Shown here one piece after another: positions 5,585-15,100 of a stretch of DNA of 19,115 nt. The first letter of the stretch is position 1. Each line of letters starts with the position of its first letter. Location of the stretch: positions 27,235-46,349 of the forward strand of contig DGYJ01000123.1 in the NCBI GenBank assembly GCA_002396665.1, in the 5' to 3' direction. Source of the stretch: Bdellovibrionaceae bacterium UBA5009. Its GTDB lineage: Bacteria > Bdellovibrionota > Bdellovibrionia > Bdellovibrionales > Bdellovibrionaceae. A program made the translations under genes and the position numbers. The notes below the pieces were generated by a model, which searched no databases, was not told the DNA's origin, and was given only the letters and a program-made list of their open reading frames with translations.

Positions 5585-7318
5585 TTGAAAAATAAAAAAA
5601 TTTCAACACGAAAATCTGTCAAAGAACCCATGAAACAAAAATTTATTTTTGTGACAGGCGGAGTGGTTTCGTCCATCGGTAAGGGATTGGCAGCGGCTAG
5701 CCTTGGGGCTTTGCTTGAAGCCCGCGGAATCAAAGTCACCATCATGAAATTTGACCCCTATTTAAATGTCGATCCAGGCACGATGTCGCCCTTTCAACAC
5801 GGCGAAGTTTATGTGACTGAAGATGGTGCAGAGACCGATTTAGATTTGGGTCACTACGAAAGATTCACATCTTCTGTGATGACAAGATCCAATAGTGTTT
5901 CGACGGGGCAAATTTATGACATGGTCATTGGCCGTGAACGGCGCGGTGATTATTTGGGTGGAACTGTGCAAGTGATTCCCCATATCACTGATGAAATTAA
6001 GGCCCGCATTTTTGAAGCGGCCCAAGGTTCTGAAGTCACCATCGTTGAAATTGGTGGAACGGTCGGGGATATTGAAGGTCAGCCATTTTTAGAAGCCATC
6101 CGACAAATGAAGTCTGACGTCGGCGATGAAAATACTGCCTATGTTCATGTGACCTATGTTCCCTACATCGCAGCTGCTGGCGAGCTGAAAAGCAAACCAA
6201 CTCAGCACTCGGTGAAAGAGCTTCGCATGATTGGTCTTCAGCCTGATTTTTTGATTTGCCGAAGTGAAAAGCATATCGATGACAATTTAAAAAAGAAAAT
6301 CGCATTGTTTTGTTCAGTGAAGGCAGAGCATGTGATTGCTGCCCAGGATTCTTCGACAATCTACGAAGTGCCTTTGGCTTTACATAAAGAACATTTGGAT
6401 GAATTGATTGTTGAAAAACTACATTTAGATGCCCGCGATCCCGACCTGAAGGGATGGCAAAAAACAGTGAAGACAATTAAAAATCCAGAGCGCACAGTTC
6501 GCATTGGGGTAGTTGGAAAGTATGTGGACTTAAAAGAGTCCTACAAATCTTTGCATGAGGCCATCATTCACGGAGGCTTAGCCAATGATTGCCAAGTGGA
6601 AGTAGTCTATGTGGACTCAGAAAAATTAAGTGATAAAAATGTCGCCCAGGCCTTAAATTCTGTGCATGGAATTTTAGTTCCTGGTGGATTTGGAACTCGC
6701 GGAGTGGATGGTAAAATTTCTGCGATTAAATTTGCCCGTGAAAAACAGATTCCCTATTTCGGAATTTGCTTGGGAATGCAGCTAGCGGCCATTGAATTTG
6801 CTCGTCATGTTTGCGGAATTAAAGATGCGACTTCACGTGAATTCGTGGGTGAAAAATTACGCGGCAATTTTGTGATCGATTCCATGCTTGAACAGCGTGC
6901 GATCACGAACAAAGGCGGCACAATGCGTTTGGGATCTTTTGCCTGCGAATTGACCCCGCATTCAAAAGCTCATTTGGCCTACAAACAAAATAATATTTTT
7001 GAACGCCATCGTCATCGCTATGAATTCAATAATAAATACAAAGATTTGTTTGATAAAAAAGGCATGAAGGCCATGGGACTTTGTAAAGAGCGCAACCTTG
7101 TTGAAATTTTAGAGTTGCCTGATCATCCTTGGTTTGTTGGCGTGCAATTTCATCCCGAGTTTAAATCAAAACCCCTTGTGCCCCATCCGTTGTTTACAAA
7201 TTTTGTAAAGGCTTCATTGAATCGTAAGTCCTTGATTGAAAGTGTCGGCCAAGTGAAAGAAAAAACAAAAAGTGGGATGTCACCTCGTAAGGATGCCCGT
7301 CGCGCGACGATGTTGTAG
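5585..7318 (+). CDS. pyrG: CTP synthase
   Basis: Converts UTP, ATP and glutamine to CTP in the cytoplasm. The N-terminal amidoligase domain begins FIFVTGGVVSSIGKG (20-34) and carries KFDPYLNVDPGTMSP (55-69) and the EIGGTVGDIEG loop (155-165). The C-terminal class I glutamine amidotransferase shows PGGFG (366-370), the nucleophile Cys395 in FGICLGMQ, and the His523/Glu525 pair in QFHPEF. The length is 577 residues against about 545 in E. coli. The extra comes from a basic 15-residue N-terminal extension, if the TTG at 5585 is used, and a basic C-terminal tail after about 545. Starting at ATG 5630 removes the N-terminal extension and gives the usual family N-terminus. TTG is preferred on its ribosome-binding site. 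It starts 4 bases after the kdsB stop, so the two are probably translated from one mRNA. Confidence 0.97.
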   Translation: MKNKKISTRKSVKEPMKQKFIFVTGGVVSSIGKGLAAASLGALLEARGIKVTIMKFDPYLNVDPGTMSPFQHGEVYVTEDGAETDLDLGHYERFTSSVMTRSNSVSTGQIYDMVIGRERRGDYLGGTVQVIPHITDEIKARIFEAAQGSEVTIVEIGGTVGDIEGQPFLEAIRQMKSDVGDENTAYVHVTYVPYIAAAGELKSKPTQHSVKELRMIGLQPDFLICRSEKHIDDNLKKKIALFCSVKAEHVIAAQDSSTIYEVPLALHKEHLDELIVEKLHLDARDPDLKGWQKTVKTIKNPERTVRIGVVGKYVDLKESYKSLHEAIIHGGLANDCQVEVVYVDSEKLSDKNVAQALNSVHGILVPGGFGTRGVDGKISAIKFAREKQIPYFGICLGMQLAAIEFARHVCGIKDATSREFVGEKLRGNFVIDSMLEQRAITNKGGTMRLGSFACELTPHSKAHLAYKQNNIFERHRHRYEFNNKYKDLFDKKGMKAMGLCKERNLVEILELPDHPWFVGVQFHPEFKSKPLVPHPLFTNFVKASLNRKSLIESVGQVKEKTKSGMSPRKDARRATML

Positions 7319-7323
7319 TTGAT

Positions 7324-7343
7324 GCCCTTTGAAAGACAAGGGC
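7324..7343 (+). repeat. Small hairpin between pyrG and kdsD
   Basis: GCCCTT (7324-7329) pairs with AAGGGC (7338-7343) across an 8-base loop. No U tract follows; the kdsD ribosome-binding site comes shortly after. It may be an mRNA processing or stability element, or nothing. It is not a typical terminator. Confidence 0.35.
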
Positions 7344-7360
7344 TGTGAAGAAGGAAGTCT

Positions 7361-8341
7361 ATGAGTTCTCAAATTGTTAATCAGGCTCAAAAAGTTTTAG
7401 ATGTCGAAGCCCAGTCGATTTTGTCTTTAAAAAATCGTGTGGATGAAAACTTTGTCAAAGCCGTGCAAATGATTGCCGCAACAAAGGGAAAATTGATTTG
7501 CACAGGGATTGGTAAATCTGGGCAAATAGCTCGTAAAATGGCCAGCACATTTTCATCCACGGGTACACCTGCGGTTTATGTGCATCCTTCAGAAAGTTCC
7601 CATGGTGATTTAGGTGTCATCGCGCAAAATGATGTGATTTTAGCTTTGTCCTATGGTGGATCTGCAGAGTTGGGTCCGATCATTCAGTATGCCACACGAA
7701 AAAATATTCCTTTGATTGGAATGACGGGAAATAAAAGCAGTGTGTTGGCAAAGTCAGCGCAAATCGTAATTGATGTTTTCGTTCCAGAAGAAGCTTGTCC
7801 CTTGGGTTTAGCCCCTACAGCAAGCACCACAGCTTCTTTAGCCATGGGTGATGCCTTAGCCATGTCTGTGCTGACGGTGAAAGGATTTTCGCCAGAGGAT
7901 TTTGCAGAATTTCATCCCGGTGGAAGTTTAGGCTTTCGTTTGCTCACGCGAGTGACTGATCTGATGCATTCAGGTGATGCGCTTCCGGTGGTTCAGCTGG
8001 GAACTCCGGTCAAAGAAGTTTTATCGATCATGACCCACAAAGATGTGCGTGGATCTGCAGGAGTCGTGAACGAAAATGGTGAGCTGGTTGGTGTGATTAC
8101 AGACGGAGACATTCGTCGCCGTCTTGAAAAAAATCTAAATCCCTTGGACGGAACTGCTAAAGACATTATGAACAACCATCCGCGAACCATCGATGGATCA
8201 GAACTGGCTGAAAAGGCTTTGTTTATGATGGAGCAATTTCGCATCCAGATGCTTTTTGTTTTAGACCAAAGTTCGCCAACGCCAAAAAAGCCCATTGGGA
8301 TCTTGATTTTCCAAGATCTGATCAAAGCCAAAATCCGATAG
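7361..8341 (+). CDS. kdsD: D-arabinose-5-phosphate isomerase (KdsD/KpsF/GutQ family)
   Basis: Interconverts ribulose 5-phosphate and arabinose 5-phosphate, the first committed step of KDO synthesis. The length of 326 residues matches E. coli KdsD (328). The SIS domain (about 35-170) shows GIGKSGQIARK (49-59), the HGDLG active-site segment (81-85), LSYGGSAEL (96-104), APTAST (151-156) and FHPGGSLG (184-191). Two CBS domains follow (about 200-260 and 265-326), with TDGDIRR (247-253) typical of the first. AAGGA at 7351-7355 supports the ATG. It lies between pyrG and kdsC. kdsA, which uses its product, is not adjacent here. Sequence alone does not separate the LPS isozyme KdsD from capsule or sugar-alcohol versions, but the context favours KdsD. 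Confidence 0.95.
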   Translation: MSSQIVNQAQKVLDVEAQSILSLKNRVDENFVKAVQMIAATKGKLICTGIGKSGQIARKMASTFSSTGTPAVYVHPSESSHGDLGVIAQNDVILALSYGGSAELGPIIQYATRKNIPLIGMTGNKSSVLAKSAQIVIDVFVPEEACPLGLAPTASTTASLAMGDALAMSVLTVKGFSPEDFAEFHPGGSLGFRLLTRVTDLMHSGDALPVVQLGTPVKEVLSIMTHKDVRGSAGVVNENGELVGVITDGDIRRRLEKNLNPLDGTAKDIMNNHPRTIDGSELAEKALFMMEQFRIQMLFVLDQSSPTPKKPIGILIFQDLIKAKIR

Positions 8342-8406
8342 TGAAGACTTTAGTCTAGATCATTTGTGAATCAGTCATTTCACTTGGGCCTTCGTCGAGT
8401 CCTTGC

Positions 8407-8435
8407 TTGCCGGGTCACTTTTTATTTTTCACAAT
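8407..8435 (+). promoter_or_regulatory. Weak candidate promoter ahead of kdsC and the glt genes
   Basis: TTGCCG (8407-8412) and CACAAT (8430-8435) are 17 bp apart, each matching consensus at four of six bases. This is the largest gap in the 4232-19115 run, so an internal promoter would fit here. A short AGACT/AGTCT hairpin (8345-8356) just after kdsD is also present. Evidence is thin. Confidence 0.2.
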
Positions 8436-8441
8436 CATTCT

Positions 8442-8954
8442 GTGGGATTAGAAGTTTCAAGACTTAAAAATATTAAGATGCTTGTTCTTGATGTGGACGG
8501 TGTCCTGACGGACTGCCGTTTGTGGATGGATTCCAACGGGCAATGGAAGCGAATGTTTTGCATTCACGATGGTGTTGGCATTCGTCGCTTGATCGACAAT
8601 GGCTATAAGTTGGCAGTGATCACGGGCAGTCAATCCGAAGACATTCGAGCCCGAGTGAAAAATCTAGGAATTCCTTTTTTGTATGAAGGGGCTTTGGATA
8701 AAAAACCAGCCTTTGAAGATTTGAAAAAAAGCACTGGTATTGACCCCACAGAGATGGCCTATGTCGGTGATGATATTTTTGATATTCCCTTGCTTCAGCA
8801 AGTGGGATTTGCAGCCACTGTTCCCGAGGCCATAGAAGAGGTCAAAGGACATGTTCACTATATTACTCAAAAATCTGGTGGATTCGGTGCTGTTCGCGAA
8901 ATTTGTGATTATTTATTTCAGTATGGAGCTTATTCAACAGGAAGGCCTGCATGA
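8442..8954 (+). CDS. kdsC: 3-deoxy-manno-octulosonate-8-phosphatase
   Basis: A HAD-superfamily phosphatase that removes phosphate from KDO-8-P to give KDO, in the cytoplasm. Motifs, numbered from GTG 8442: DVDGVLTD (17-24) with the nucleophile Asp and the acid Asp, TGSQS (61-65, motif II), Lys88 in LDKKPAF, and YVGDDIFDIPLL (107-118, motif III). The family cap-less tetrameric KdsC pattern is clear; 170 residues against 188 in E. coli. The start is uncertain. GTG 8442 keeps the short helix before the first strand but has no ribosome-binding site. TTG 8403 would add 13 residues, and ATG 8478 would begin inside the first strand. The stop overlaps the ATG of the next gene (ATGA), so translation of the outer-membrane protein is probably coupled to kdsC. 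Confidence 0.92.
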   Translation: MGLEVSRLKNIKMLVLDVDGVLTDCRLWMDSNGQWKRMFCIHDGVGIRRLIDNGYKLAVITGSQSEDIRARVKNLGIPFLYEGALDKKPAFEDLKKSTGIDPTEMAYVGDDIFDIPLLQQVGFAATVPEAIEEVKGHVHYITQKSGGFGAVREICDYLFQYGAYSTGRPA

Positions 8955-9688
8955 TGGGAATTTCAAATATGGGACTTAGGACTCTTCTGATTCTTGGAAG
9001 TTTATCAATTTGCACATCAAGCTTTGCTTCGAACATGATTGATTTGCCTGAAGAAGAACTGGCCCGCGAGTCTGTGACACCGGTGTTTGATAAAAATCCT
9101 TCCACAAAAAACCGTAGTATTGTTACTGAAGGCAAAGTGGATATGAACTTGTTCTATGGAACGGCTTTGACGGAACCCATTGCCAATGTCAGCAAATTTG
9201 GACTGTCAGGCTATTATCACACTTCTGAAAATGCAGCTTGGGGTTTGATGTTAAACAAAAATTCTTCAGGTTTGTCGACCTATGCGGCCCAGCTCAAAGA
9301 GACTTACAATCTTGATTTCACAAAAGCGCCGGCGCCTGACATGACGGCGATGCTAGATTACAATCACATGGCCTTTTACGGAAAAATGAGTATCACCAAA
9401 AAGACTGTTTTGAATTTACATCTGTTTGGCTCATTGGCTGGGGGTATTGTGAAGTACGTGCACAAAAGCTATCCAGCTATAGCATTGGGTGTTGGGGAAA
9501 AATTTTATTTTTCTAGAAATTGGGCGTTCAGATTTGATTTCAGAGTTTTTATGCACCAAGCACCGATTCCATTTCTAAAAGACAAATTGAAATCTTCATC
9601 AAGCGGGTATCCACCAAGCTATGATGATTTCAGCGAGCGATTAACAACGACTTCAGTTTTGGATTTGGGAATTAGTTATCTTTTTTAA
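8951..9688 (+). CDS. Outer-membrane beta-barrel protein, GltA/GltB type
   Basis: A protein of 245 residues with a type I signal peptide: a short N-region, hydrophobic LRTLLILGSLSIC, and likely cleavage after SSFA (about residue 26). The mature part alternates polar and hydrophobic strands with many Gly, Tyr and Phe, and ends in DLGISYLF. The terminal Phe is the usual BAM signal of outer-membrane barrels. In Myxococcus xanthus, GltA and GltB are adjacent barrel proteins followed by GltC, and the order here is the same. I infer that this is one of the pair and list it as GltA by position only. AGGAAGG (8939-8945) serves either ATG 8951 or ATG 8954; the first overlaps the kdsC stop. Few residues identify a specific function, so the assignment rests on barrel character and context. 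Confidence 0.8.
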   Translation: MMGISNMGLRTLLILGSLSICTSSFASNMIDLPEEELARESVTPVFDKNPSTKNRSIVTEGKVDMNLFYGTALTEPIANVSKFGLSGYYHTSENAAWGLMLNKNSSGLSTYAAQLKETYNLDFTKAPAPDMTAMLDYNHMAFYGKMSITKKTVLNLHLFGSLAGGIVKYVHKSYPAIALGVGEKFYFSRNWAFRFDFRVFMHQAPIPFLKDKLKSSSSGYPPSYDDFSERLTTTSVLDLGISYLF

Positions 9689-9698
9689 CGGAGGAACC

Positions 9699-10484
9699 AT
9701 GAGACTAAAAAATGATTTGATGATGATGCTCTTGGTTCTGACCTTTGTGTTCAGTCCCAAAGTCTTTGCGGCAGATGATGCTGACAATGAAGAATTGAAT
9801 GTCATCGAGCTTGAGCTTGAAAAATCTGTTCCGAAAAAACAGAATGCCCCAGCTGTTAATACTTCGACACAAGAGAATAAAAATTCAGATTTTTCTGAAT
9901 TGGGACATCTGGCTCCGTTCAGTGAAGTTTCAGTGATTCAGAAAAAATATTTACCAAAAACGGGTCGCTTTCAGTTTTTTGGTGGTGCATCGTTAACAAC
10001 GAATGACCCATTTTACAATACCACGGGGATTACTTTACGGGCCGCCTATCATCTGACTGAAACCTGGGGGATCGAGCTCAACTATATGACATTGGGTTCG
10101 GGCGAAAGCAAATCAACAAAAGAATTGCTTGAAGTGCAAAATATCAGCACGGACAGTTTGGCTTATACTAAGCAATATCTAGGCGCTGCGATTCAATGGG
10201 CTCCAATTTACGGAAAATTCGCTTTATACAATAATAAAATTGTTCCCTTCGACCACTACTTTGCGATTGGAACTGGAAGCACGAAAACTCAGTCGAAAGA
10301 CAATATTAGCACTTTGCACTTTTCGACGGGGCAAATTTTTGCGGTGTCAAAAGCCTGGGCTGTGCGCTGGGATTTTACTTGGAATTTCTTTAGTGCCAAA
10401 GCGATCAATGAAGATGGAAACATTAACAATCTGATTTTTAGTTTGGGTGCCAGTTTCTTCTTTCCGGAGGCTAAGTACAGATGA
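9699..10484 (+). CDS. Outer-membrane beta-barrel protein, GltB/GltA type
   Basis: A protein of 261 residues. The signal peptide is hydrophobic (MMMLLVLTFVFSPK) with likely cleavage after VFA (about residue 24). A polar, acidic linker follows (about 25-75, ending before the first strand at KTGRFQFFGG). The rest is a barrel of short amphipathic strands such as YHLTETWGIELNYMTLG and VRWDFTWNFF. It ends in IFSLGASFFFPEAKYR, so the last strand is slightly internal rather than at the very end. GGAGG (9690-9694) precedes the ATG. It follows the first barrel gene by 10 bases, and its stop overlaps the start of the TPR gene. It is the second of a barrel pair, matching gltB by order. Paralogy with its neighbour is plausible, since both share the barrel layout and similar size, but I could not align them here. 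Confidence 0.8.
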   Translation: MRLKNDLMMMLLVLTFVFSPKVFAADDADNEELNVIELELEKSVPKKQNAPAVNTSTQENKNSDFSELGHLAPFSEVSVIQKKYLPKTGRFQFFGGASLTTNDPFYNTTGITLRAAYHLTETWGIELNYMTLGSGESKSTKELLEVQNISTDSLAYTKQYLGAAIQWAPIYGKFALYNNKIVPFDHYFAIGTGSTKTQSKDNISTLHFSTGQIFAVSKAWAVRWDFTWNFFSAKAINEDGNINNLIFSLGASFFFPEAKYR

Positions 10485-12103
10485 TGAATTTATTCCAACT
10501 TAAAAAAGTAACAATTTATGGATTGTCTTTGACTCTTGCTTTTGCAGGAAGTGAAGGCTTTGCAGCGCAGAAGAAAAAGTCATTGTCGAAGGCCTCATCA
10601 GGGGCTTCGGTAGCAAAATCGCCCTCGAAAACAATTTCAGTTCCAAGAAATGTTTCTGCAAATTCAAGTCAGCAACTTTCAAATGCTTTGAATTTGGCAA
10701 AGTCAGGTCAGTATCAAGCTGCAGCTACTGCGCTGTTCAATTTAGCTCGTCGCCCAGAGCTAGCAGATGATCGTGCGCAAATTAAATACATTCTTGGTTT
10801 GATGTTGATGGAAATGAAAATGAATCAAGTCGCCGCATTTCAATTTGTAGATGTCATTCGTACCGGCAACACAAGATATACTCGCCAAGCCATTGAAAAG
10901 CTTTCATTGGTGGCTGACAATTTGGGTGATGATACATTGTTGAACTATGCGATTTCAAAGATTGATTTGAATGATGTCCCAGCGAGCAGTAAGGATATGA
11001 TCTTTTTCCGGATCGGCGAGATTAAACTTAAAAATAAAAATTATTCAGATGCCATTACAAATTTTTCTAAAGTTCAATACGGTAGCAGTAACTACAACCA
11101 GTCTGTCTTTAACAAAGGTTTAGCCCAACTTGAAATGGGTCAGGCCAATCAGGCGCTGCAAACATTTCAAAATTTGCTGAACTTGCGCGCTAAGGCAGGT
11201 GTCACTGATACAAATAAAGTGGCGGCACAGTTGGCCATTGCAAGAACATTGTATCAGATGCAGGATTGGGAAGCCTCTGTTCAAGCCTACTCACAAGTTC
11301 CTCGGGATCACTTTTTGTGGCATGATGCACTTTTTGAACAGTCCTGGGCCTTGCTTCGAGCAGCAAGATTTCGTTCTGTCTTAAGTAACTTTCAGTCACT
11401 TCATTCGTCATACTATGAAGACTTTTATATCCCTGAGTCCCTTTTGCTAAGAGCCATTGTTTACTTGTATATTTGTAAATATGACGAGATGGAAAAAGTT
11501 CTGAGTTTGTTTGAAAAAACTTATAATCCAGTTCGTGCACGAATCACATCCACATTAAATAATAATGGCGATTCGATGAGTTTATACAATGAGGTCGAAA
11601 AAGCATCACAGATGAAGAAAAGTGATGATTTGAAGGTCAGCACACGTTTGCCGTATATGGTTCTAAAATCAATCTCAGATGAAGGAAACGTCAGAAGGTC
11701 CTTGTCATATATTCGTCGCTTAAATGAAGAAAAGCAAAAAATCGAAGAAAGTCCAAACTTAAGAAGTTCAAATTTTGGGCTCTATGGCGTGAAGGTCATC
11801 AATACTCGACTTAAAAATACAAAATTAGCGATTGGCGATATGGTCAGAGCTCATTTGCAAAATATGCAATTAGAACTTAAAGATCTTTACGAACAGGCCT
11901 CCTTGATTCGATATGAAATGATCAATGGTCAAAAAGAGTCTTTGCGTAAAAAAATGGCTGGTAAAACATTGGCCACGGTGGATGAAGAAATTGATCGCGA
12001 TTTCTATATTCAAAACGGATACGAGTACTATCCATTCCAAGGCGAGTACTGGTTGGATGAAATCGGAAATTATCATTATCTGGGTAAGCAAAGTTGCGAA
12101 TAG
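10481..12103 (+). CDS. gltC: Secreted TPR protein, GltC-like
   Basis: A protein of 540 residues with a signal peptide: basic QLKKVT, hydrophobic IYGLSLTLAFAG, likely cleavage after GFA (about residue 28). A Lys/Ser-rich linker follows (to about 65). Tetratricopeptide-like helical pairs run from about 65 to 360, for example ALNLAKSGQYQAAATALFNL, YSDAITNFSKVQYGSSNYN and ALQTFQNLL. The C-terminal 150 residues are charged and helical and end in an aromatic segment with YEYYPFQGEYWLDEIGNYHY. In M. xanthus GltC is a periplasmic/outer-membrane-associated TPR protein encoded after the two barrel genes; order and architecture agree here, though it is shorter than the myxobacterial protein. The ATG at 10481 overlaps the upstream stop (ATGATGA), with GGAGG at 10466-10470. 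The TPR and export calls are firm; the name rests on synteny. Confidence 0.8.
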   Translation: MMNLFQLKKVTIYGLSLTLAFAGSEGFAAQKKKSLSKASSGASVAKSPSKTISVPRNVSANSSQQLSNALNLAKSGQYQAAATALFNLARRPELADDRAQIKYILGLMLMEMKMNQVAAFQFVDVIRTGNTRYTRQAIEKLSLVADNLGDDTLLNYAISKIDLNDVPASSKDMIFFRIGEIKLKNKNYSDAITNFSKVQYGSSNYNQSVFNKGLAQLEMGQANQALQTFQNLLNLRAKAGVTDTNKVAAQLAIARTLYQMQDWEASVQAYSQVPRDHFLWHDALFEQSWALLRAARFRSVLSNFQSLHSSYYEDFYIPESLLLRAIVYLYICKYDEMEKVLSLFEKTYNPVRARITSTLNNNGDSMSLYNEVEKASQMKKSDDLKVSTRLPYMVLKSISDEGNVRRSLSYIRRLNEEKQKIEESPNLRSSNFGLYGVKVINTRLKNTKLAIGDMVRAHLQNMQLELKDLYEQASLIRYEMINGQKESLRKKMAGKTLATVDEEIDRDFYIQNGYEYYPFQGEYWLDEIGNYHYLGKQSCE

Positions 12104-12114
12104 TTTAACAAGTT

Positions 12115-12121
12115 AAGGGAG
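12115..12121 (+). promoter_or_regulatory. Ribosome-binding site deciding the TTG start of gltD
   Basis: AAGGGAG is followed by 6 bases and then TTG 12128. This start yields a complete signal peptide; the next in-frame ATG would cut into its hydrophobic core. Confidence 0.65.
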
Positions 12122-12127
12122 TTCATC

Positions 12128-15100
12128 TTGGGTCATCAGCAGAATAAAAAAAATTATCCCTGGGTTATTATGAGTTTAGTCTTTGTTGCCAGTTTATTTG
12201 CAGCCTCTGATTTGGCTTTTGCGAAAAAGAAGGCGGCAGCAACAAAATCAACGGGTCCTAAAAAGACTGTGGGTGAATTGCTTTCACAAGTGAACAAACA
12301 AGATCGTGGTGGTGGTTTGCAGTCGAAAAAGGCATTCACCTCTTTACCCGAAAGTCGTTTGCAATTTCAAAAGTTAGAAAATCATAATCTTGAAGATGTT
12401 AAGCCCCCACGCTCTTCGGAAATCTTAGAATCCAGTTCGGCCCAAGGGGATATGGCAGCCTACGAAAAAATTCTTGATCGTCAAATTGATGAGCTCTATA
12501 AGTTGACCAAAAAATTCAAAGACAGTTCAACACGTGGTGAGCTTTGGTTGAGATTGGCCGAGCTTTATGTTGAAAAGGCTGTGCTTATTGATAGCCGCGA
12601 ACAGGATGAGTTCGACAAAAAATTATTGGCCTTCAATCAGGGTAAAACAAAGCAAAAGCCAACTTTGAATTCCACAGCTTCAAAGGCCTATAACAAAAAA
12701 GCCGTTCAGCTTTATGAGTGGTTTCAGCGTGATTTCCCACGTGATCCAAAAATGGCCCAGGCCCTTTACTTTTTGGGATACAATTATTTCGAATTGGGTG
12801 ATTCAAAAAAGGGTGCAGATTTCTATGAACGGCTAAAGGCCTCCTATCCACGCAGTCAATTTGTCGGCGAATCGCAATTTGCATTGGGTGAATATTATTT
12901 TGAAAATGACAAATGGTCGAAAGCCTATTCAGAGTATTCTGGGTTGATTAAAGACAAGCGCCACCCACTTCACTTTTTTGCTGCCTATAAGGGCGCCTGG
13001 TGCTTGTACCGAATTGGTCGCTACCAAGAGGCCTTGAAATACATTGAATATATTATTAAATCCGGTCGTGAAGGCGCAGAGTCTGGCGAATCCCGCAGAA
13101 CTGTGAATAAAACAAAACTTGAAAACGAAGCACAAAGAGATGTTGTGGTCTTTTATGCAGCTGCAGGTGATCCTCGAAAAGCCCCAGAGTATTTCAGGAA
13201 TTTGCTTGGAAAAGACGAATGGGTTCAGGTCGAGAAGTTGGCTTATTATTCAATGGATAAAGGCAACAAGGACGCATCCCAGGATCTGTTCAAAATGCTC
13301 ATTGATCGTGATCCACAAAGTCCAAAGGCCTTCGAGTATCAGTATCAAATTGTTCAATCTTTCTTTTACGCTAAGAACTCGAATACATTTAAAGAAGAAT
13401 TGTATCGGTGGATTAAGGATTACGGTGCCGCAAGCACTTGGTACGGAGCTAATCAAGGGAACCAAGAGTTATTGTCAAATTCTTACAAATTACGTGAACA
13501 AACTTTACGAAACTGGATTTTGCAGCAACATCAGACAGCCCAGAACTCGCGAACTAAGAATTCACAGTTGATGGCCAATGATGGATATAAATTGTATCTG
13601 CAAGAGTTTCCAACATCGCCACTTATTCCAGATATGCATTTCTACCATGGGGAATTGCTTTATGATATGGGTCAGTATGACGAAGCTGGTGTCCAATACA
13701 AATGGGTTGTGGACAATGCCCCACAAAGTAAGTTTGCCGACAAGTCAGCACAGAATTTATTATTGGCTGTAGAAAAAAGTGTACCATCTGACAAAGAACT
13801 TCAAAAGCGTGTGGGTCAGTCGACAGAGCCCATTTCTTTAGATCCAAAGGCAGAGCGTTTCATCACAGCTGCCCAGTGGTATATCGAGAAATTTCCAAAT
13901 TCTGAAAAAGCGCCAGAAATTCGTTTCCGCATGGGAAGAATTTATTACCAACACAATCAGTTTGACCAAGCCAATAAAATTTTTAAAGAAGTTGTGCAAA
14001 AATATCCAAAAACAAAATACTCGGAATATTCTGCCAATTTGATTTTAGATATTTACAATTTGAAAAAAGACTACATCGGTCTTGAAAAGACAGGCAAAGA
14101 GCTTTTGGCGGACTCGTCCTTTGCGGGCAGTAAAGCCGGTGAAGAAATTCGCGGCGTCTTAGAAAAAGCAAACTTTAAAAAGGCTCAAGATTTAGAGGGT
14201 GATAAGAAATTCGCCGAAAGCGCATTCCAATTTGAAAACTTTGCCAATCAAAATGCGAAATCAAATTTAGCAGTGACGGCTTGGTTTAATGCGGGCGTGA
14301 ACTTTGAACGCGCTGGTTTGAACGAAAAAGCAGTGAAAAGCTATCAAAACGTTCTGGCTTCAAAGGATGCCGCGGCAACACCATTGAAACAAAAAACGAA
14401 GCGTCTGCTGGCAAAAATTTATCAAGACGCCATTTTGTATGATGAGTCCGCGAAGTTATTTATGGAAGCTGCAGAAGAAGCTCCCCAGGACCCTTTGGCG
14501 GCCAATTTTATATATAATGCGGCCGTGATGTACGAGGCCCTTGGTAAAAACCGCGAAGCCATTAAACTTTACGAAGAATTTTTGCAAAAATCAAAGCGCT
14601 ATCAAGAGAAAGTCGAAGTTTTGTTCTCGCTTGCAGAAATGCATCGTAAGTCAAACCAAAGAACCTATGCTATGAATCGCTACCAAGAGTACATCGAATC
14701 AAACCCATCCAATGCTCAGAATGTGATTGCGGCCCATTATCAATTGAGCCAGTTGCATCGTGGCGAAGAGGCTACGAAGTGGAAAGAAAAAACCGTGGCT
14801 GTTCAAAGAAGACTTTCTGCCAAACAATCTGGAGTGGGTGCAAAAGAAGCTGCGCAGTTAAAATTTGAAAAAGCCCAGGAAACTTTTCAGCAGTTCCGTG
14901 CTGTTTCAATTCCCCATGATCCCCAAAAACAGAAAAAAGCTGTGAATCAAAAGCTTGAATTGCTGAATGCTTTAACGAAAGAGCTTGGCGATGTGATCAA
15001 GGTGGATAGTGCAGAAGAAATTGTGGCCTCATTGAATTTGATTGGCGAAGCCAATGCCCATATGTCCCAGGCTATTTTGTCTGCTCCATTGCCAAAGGGT

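Noticed and set aside
6036..6476. 146-codon open frame antisense to pyrG
   Set aside because: The plus-strand pyrG reading is fully conserved here; the antisense frame is a shadow rich in His, Ser and Arg.
13119..13571. 150-codon open frame inside gltD
   Set aside because: The TPR frame runs uninterrupted across it, and the alternative frame has no signal, domain or ribosome-binding site.
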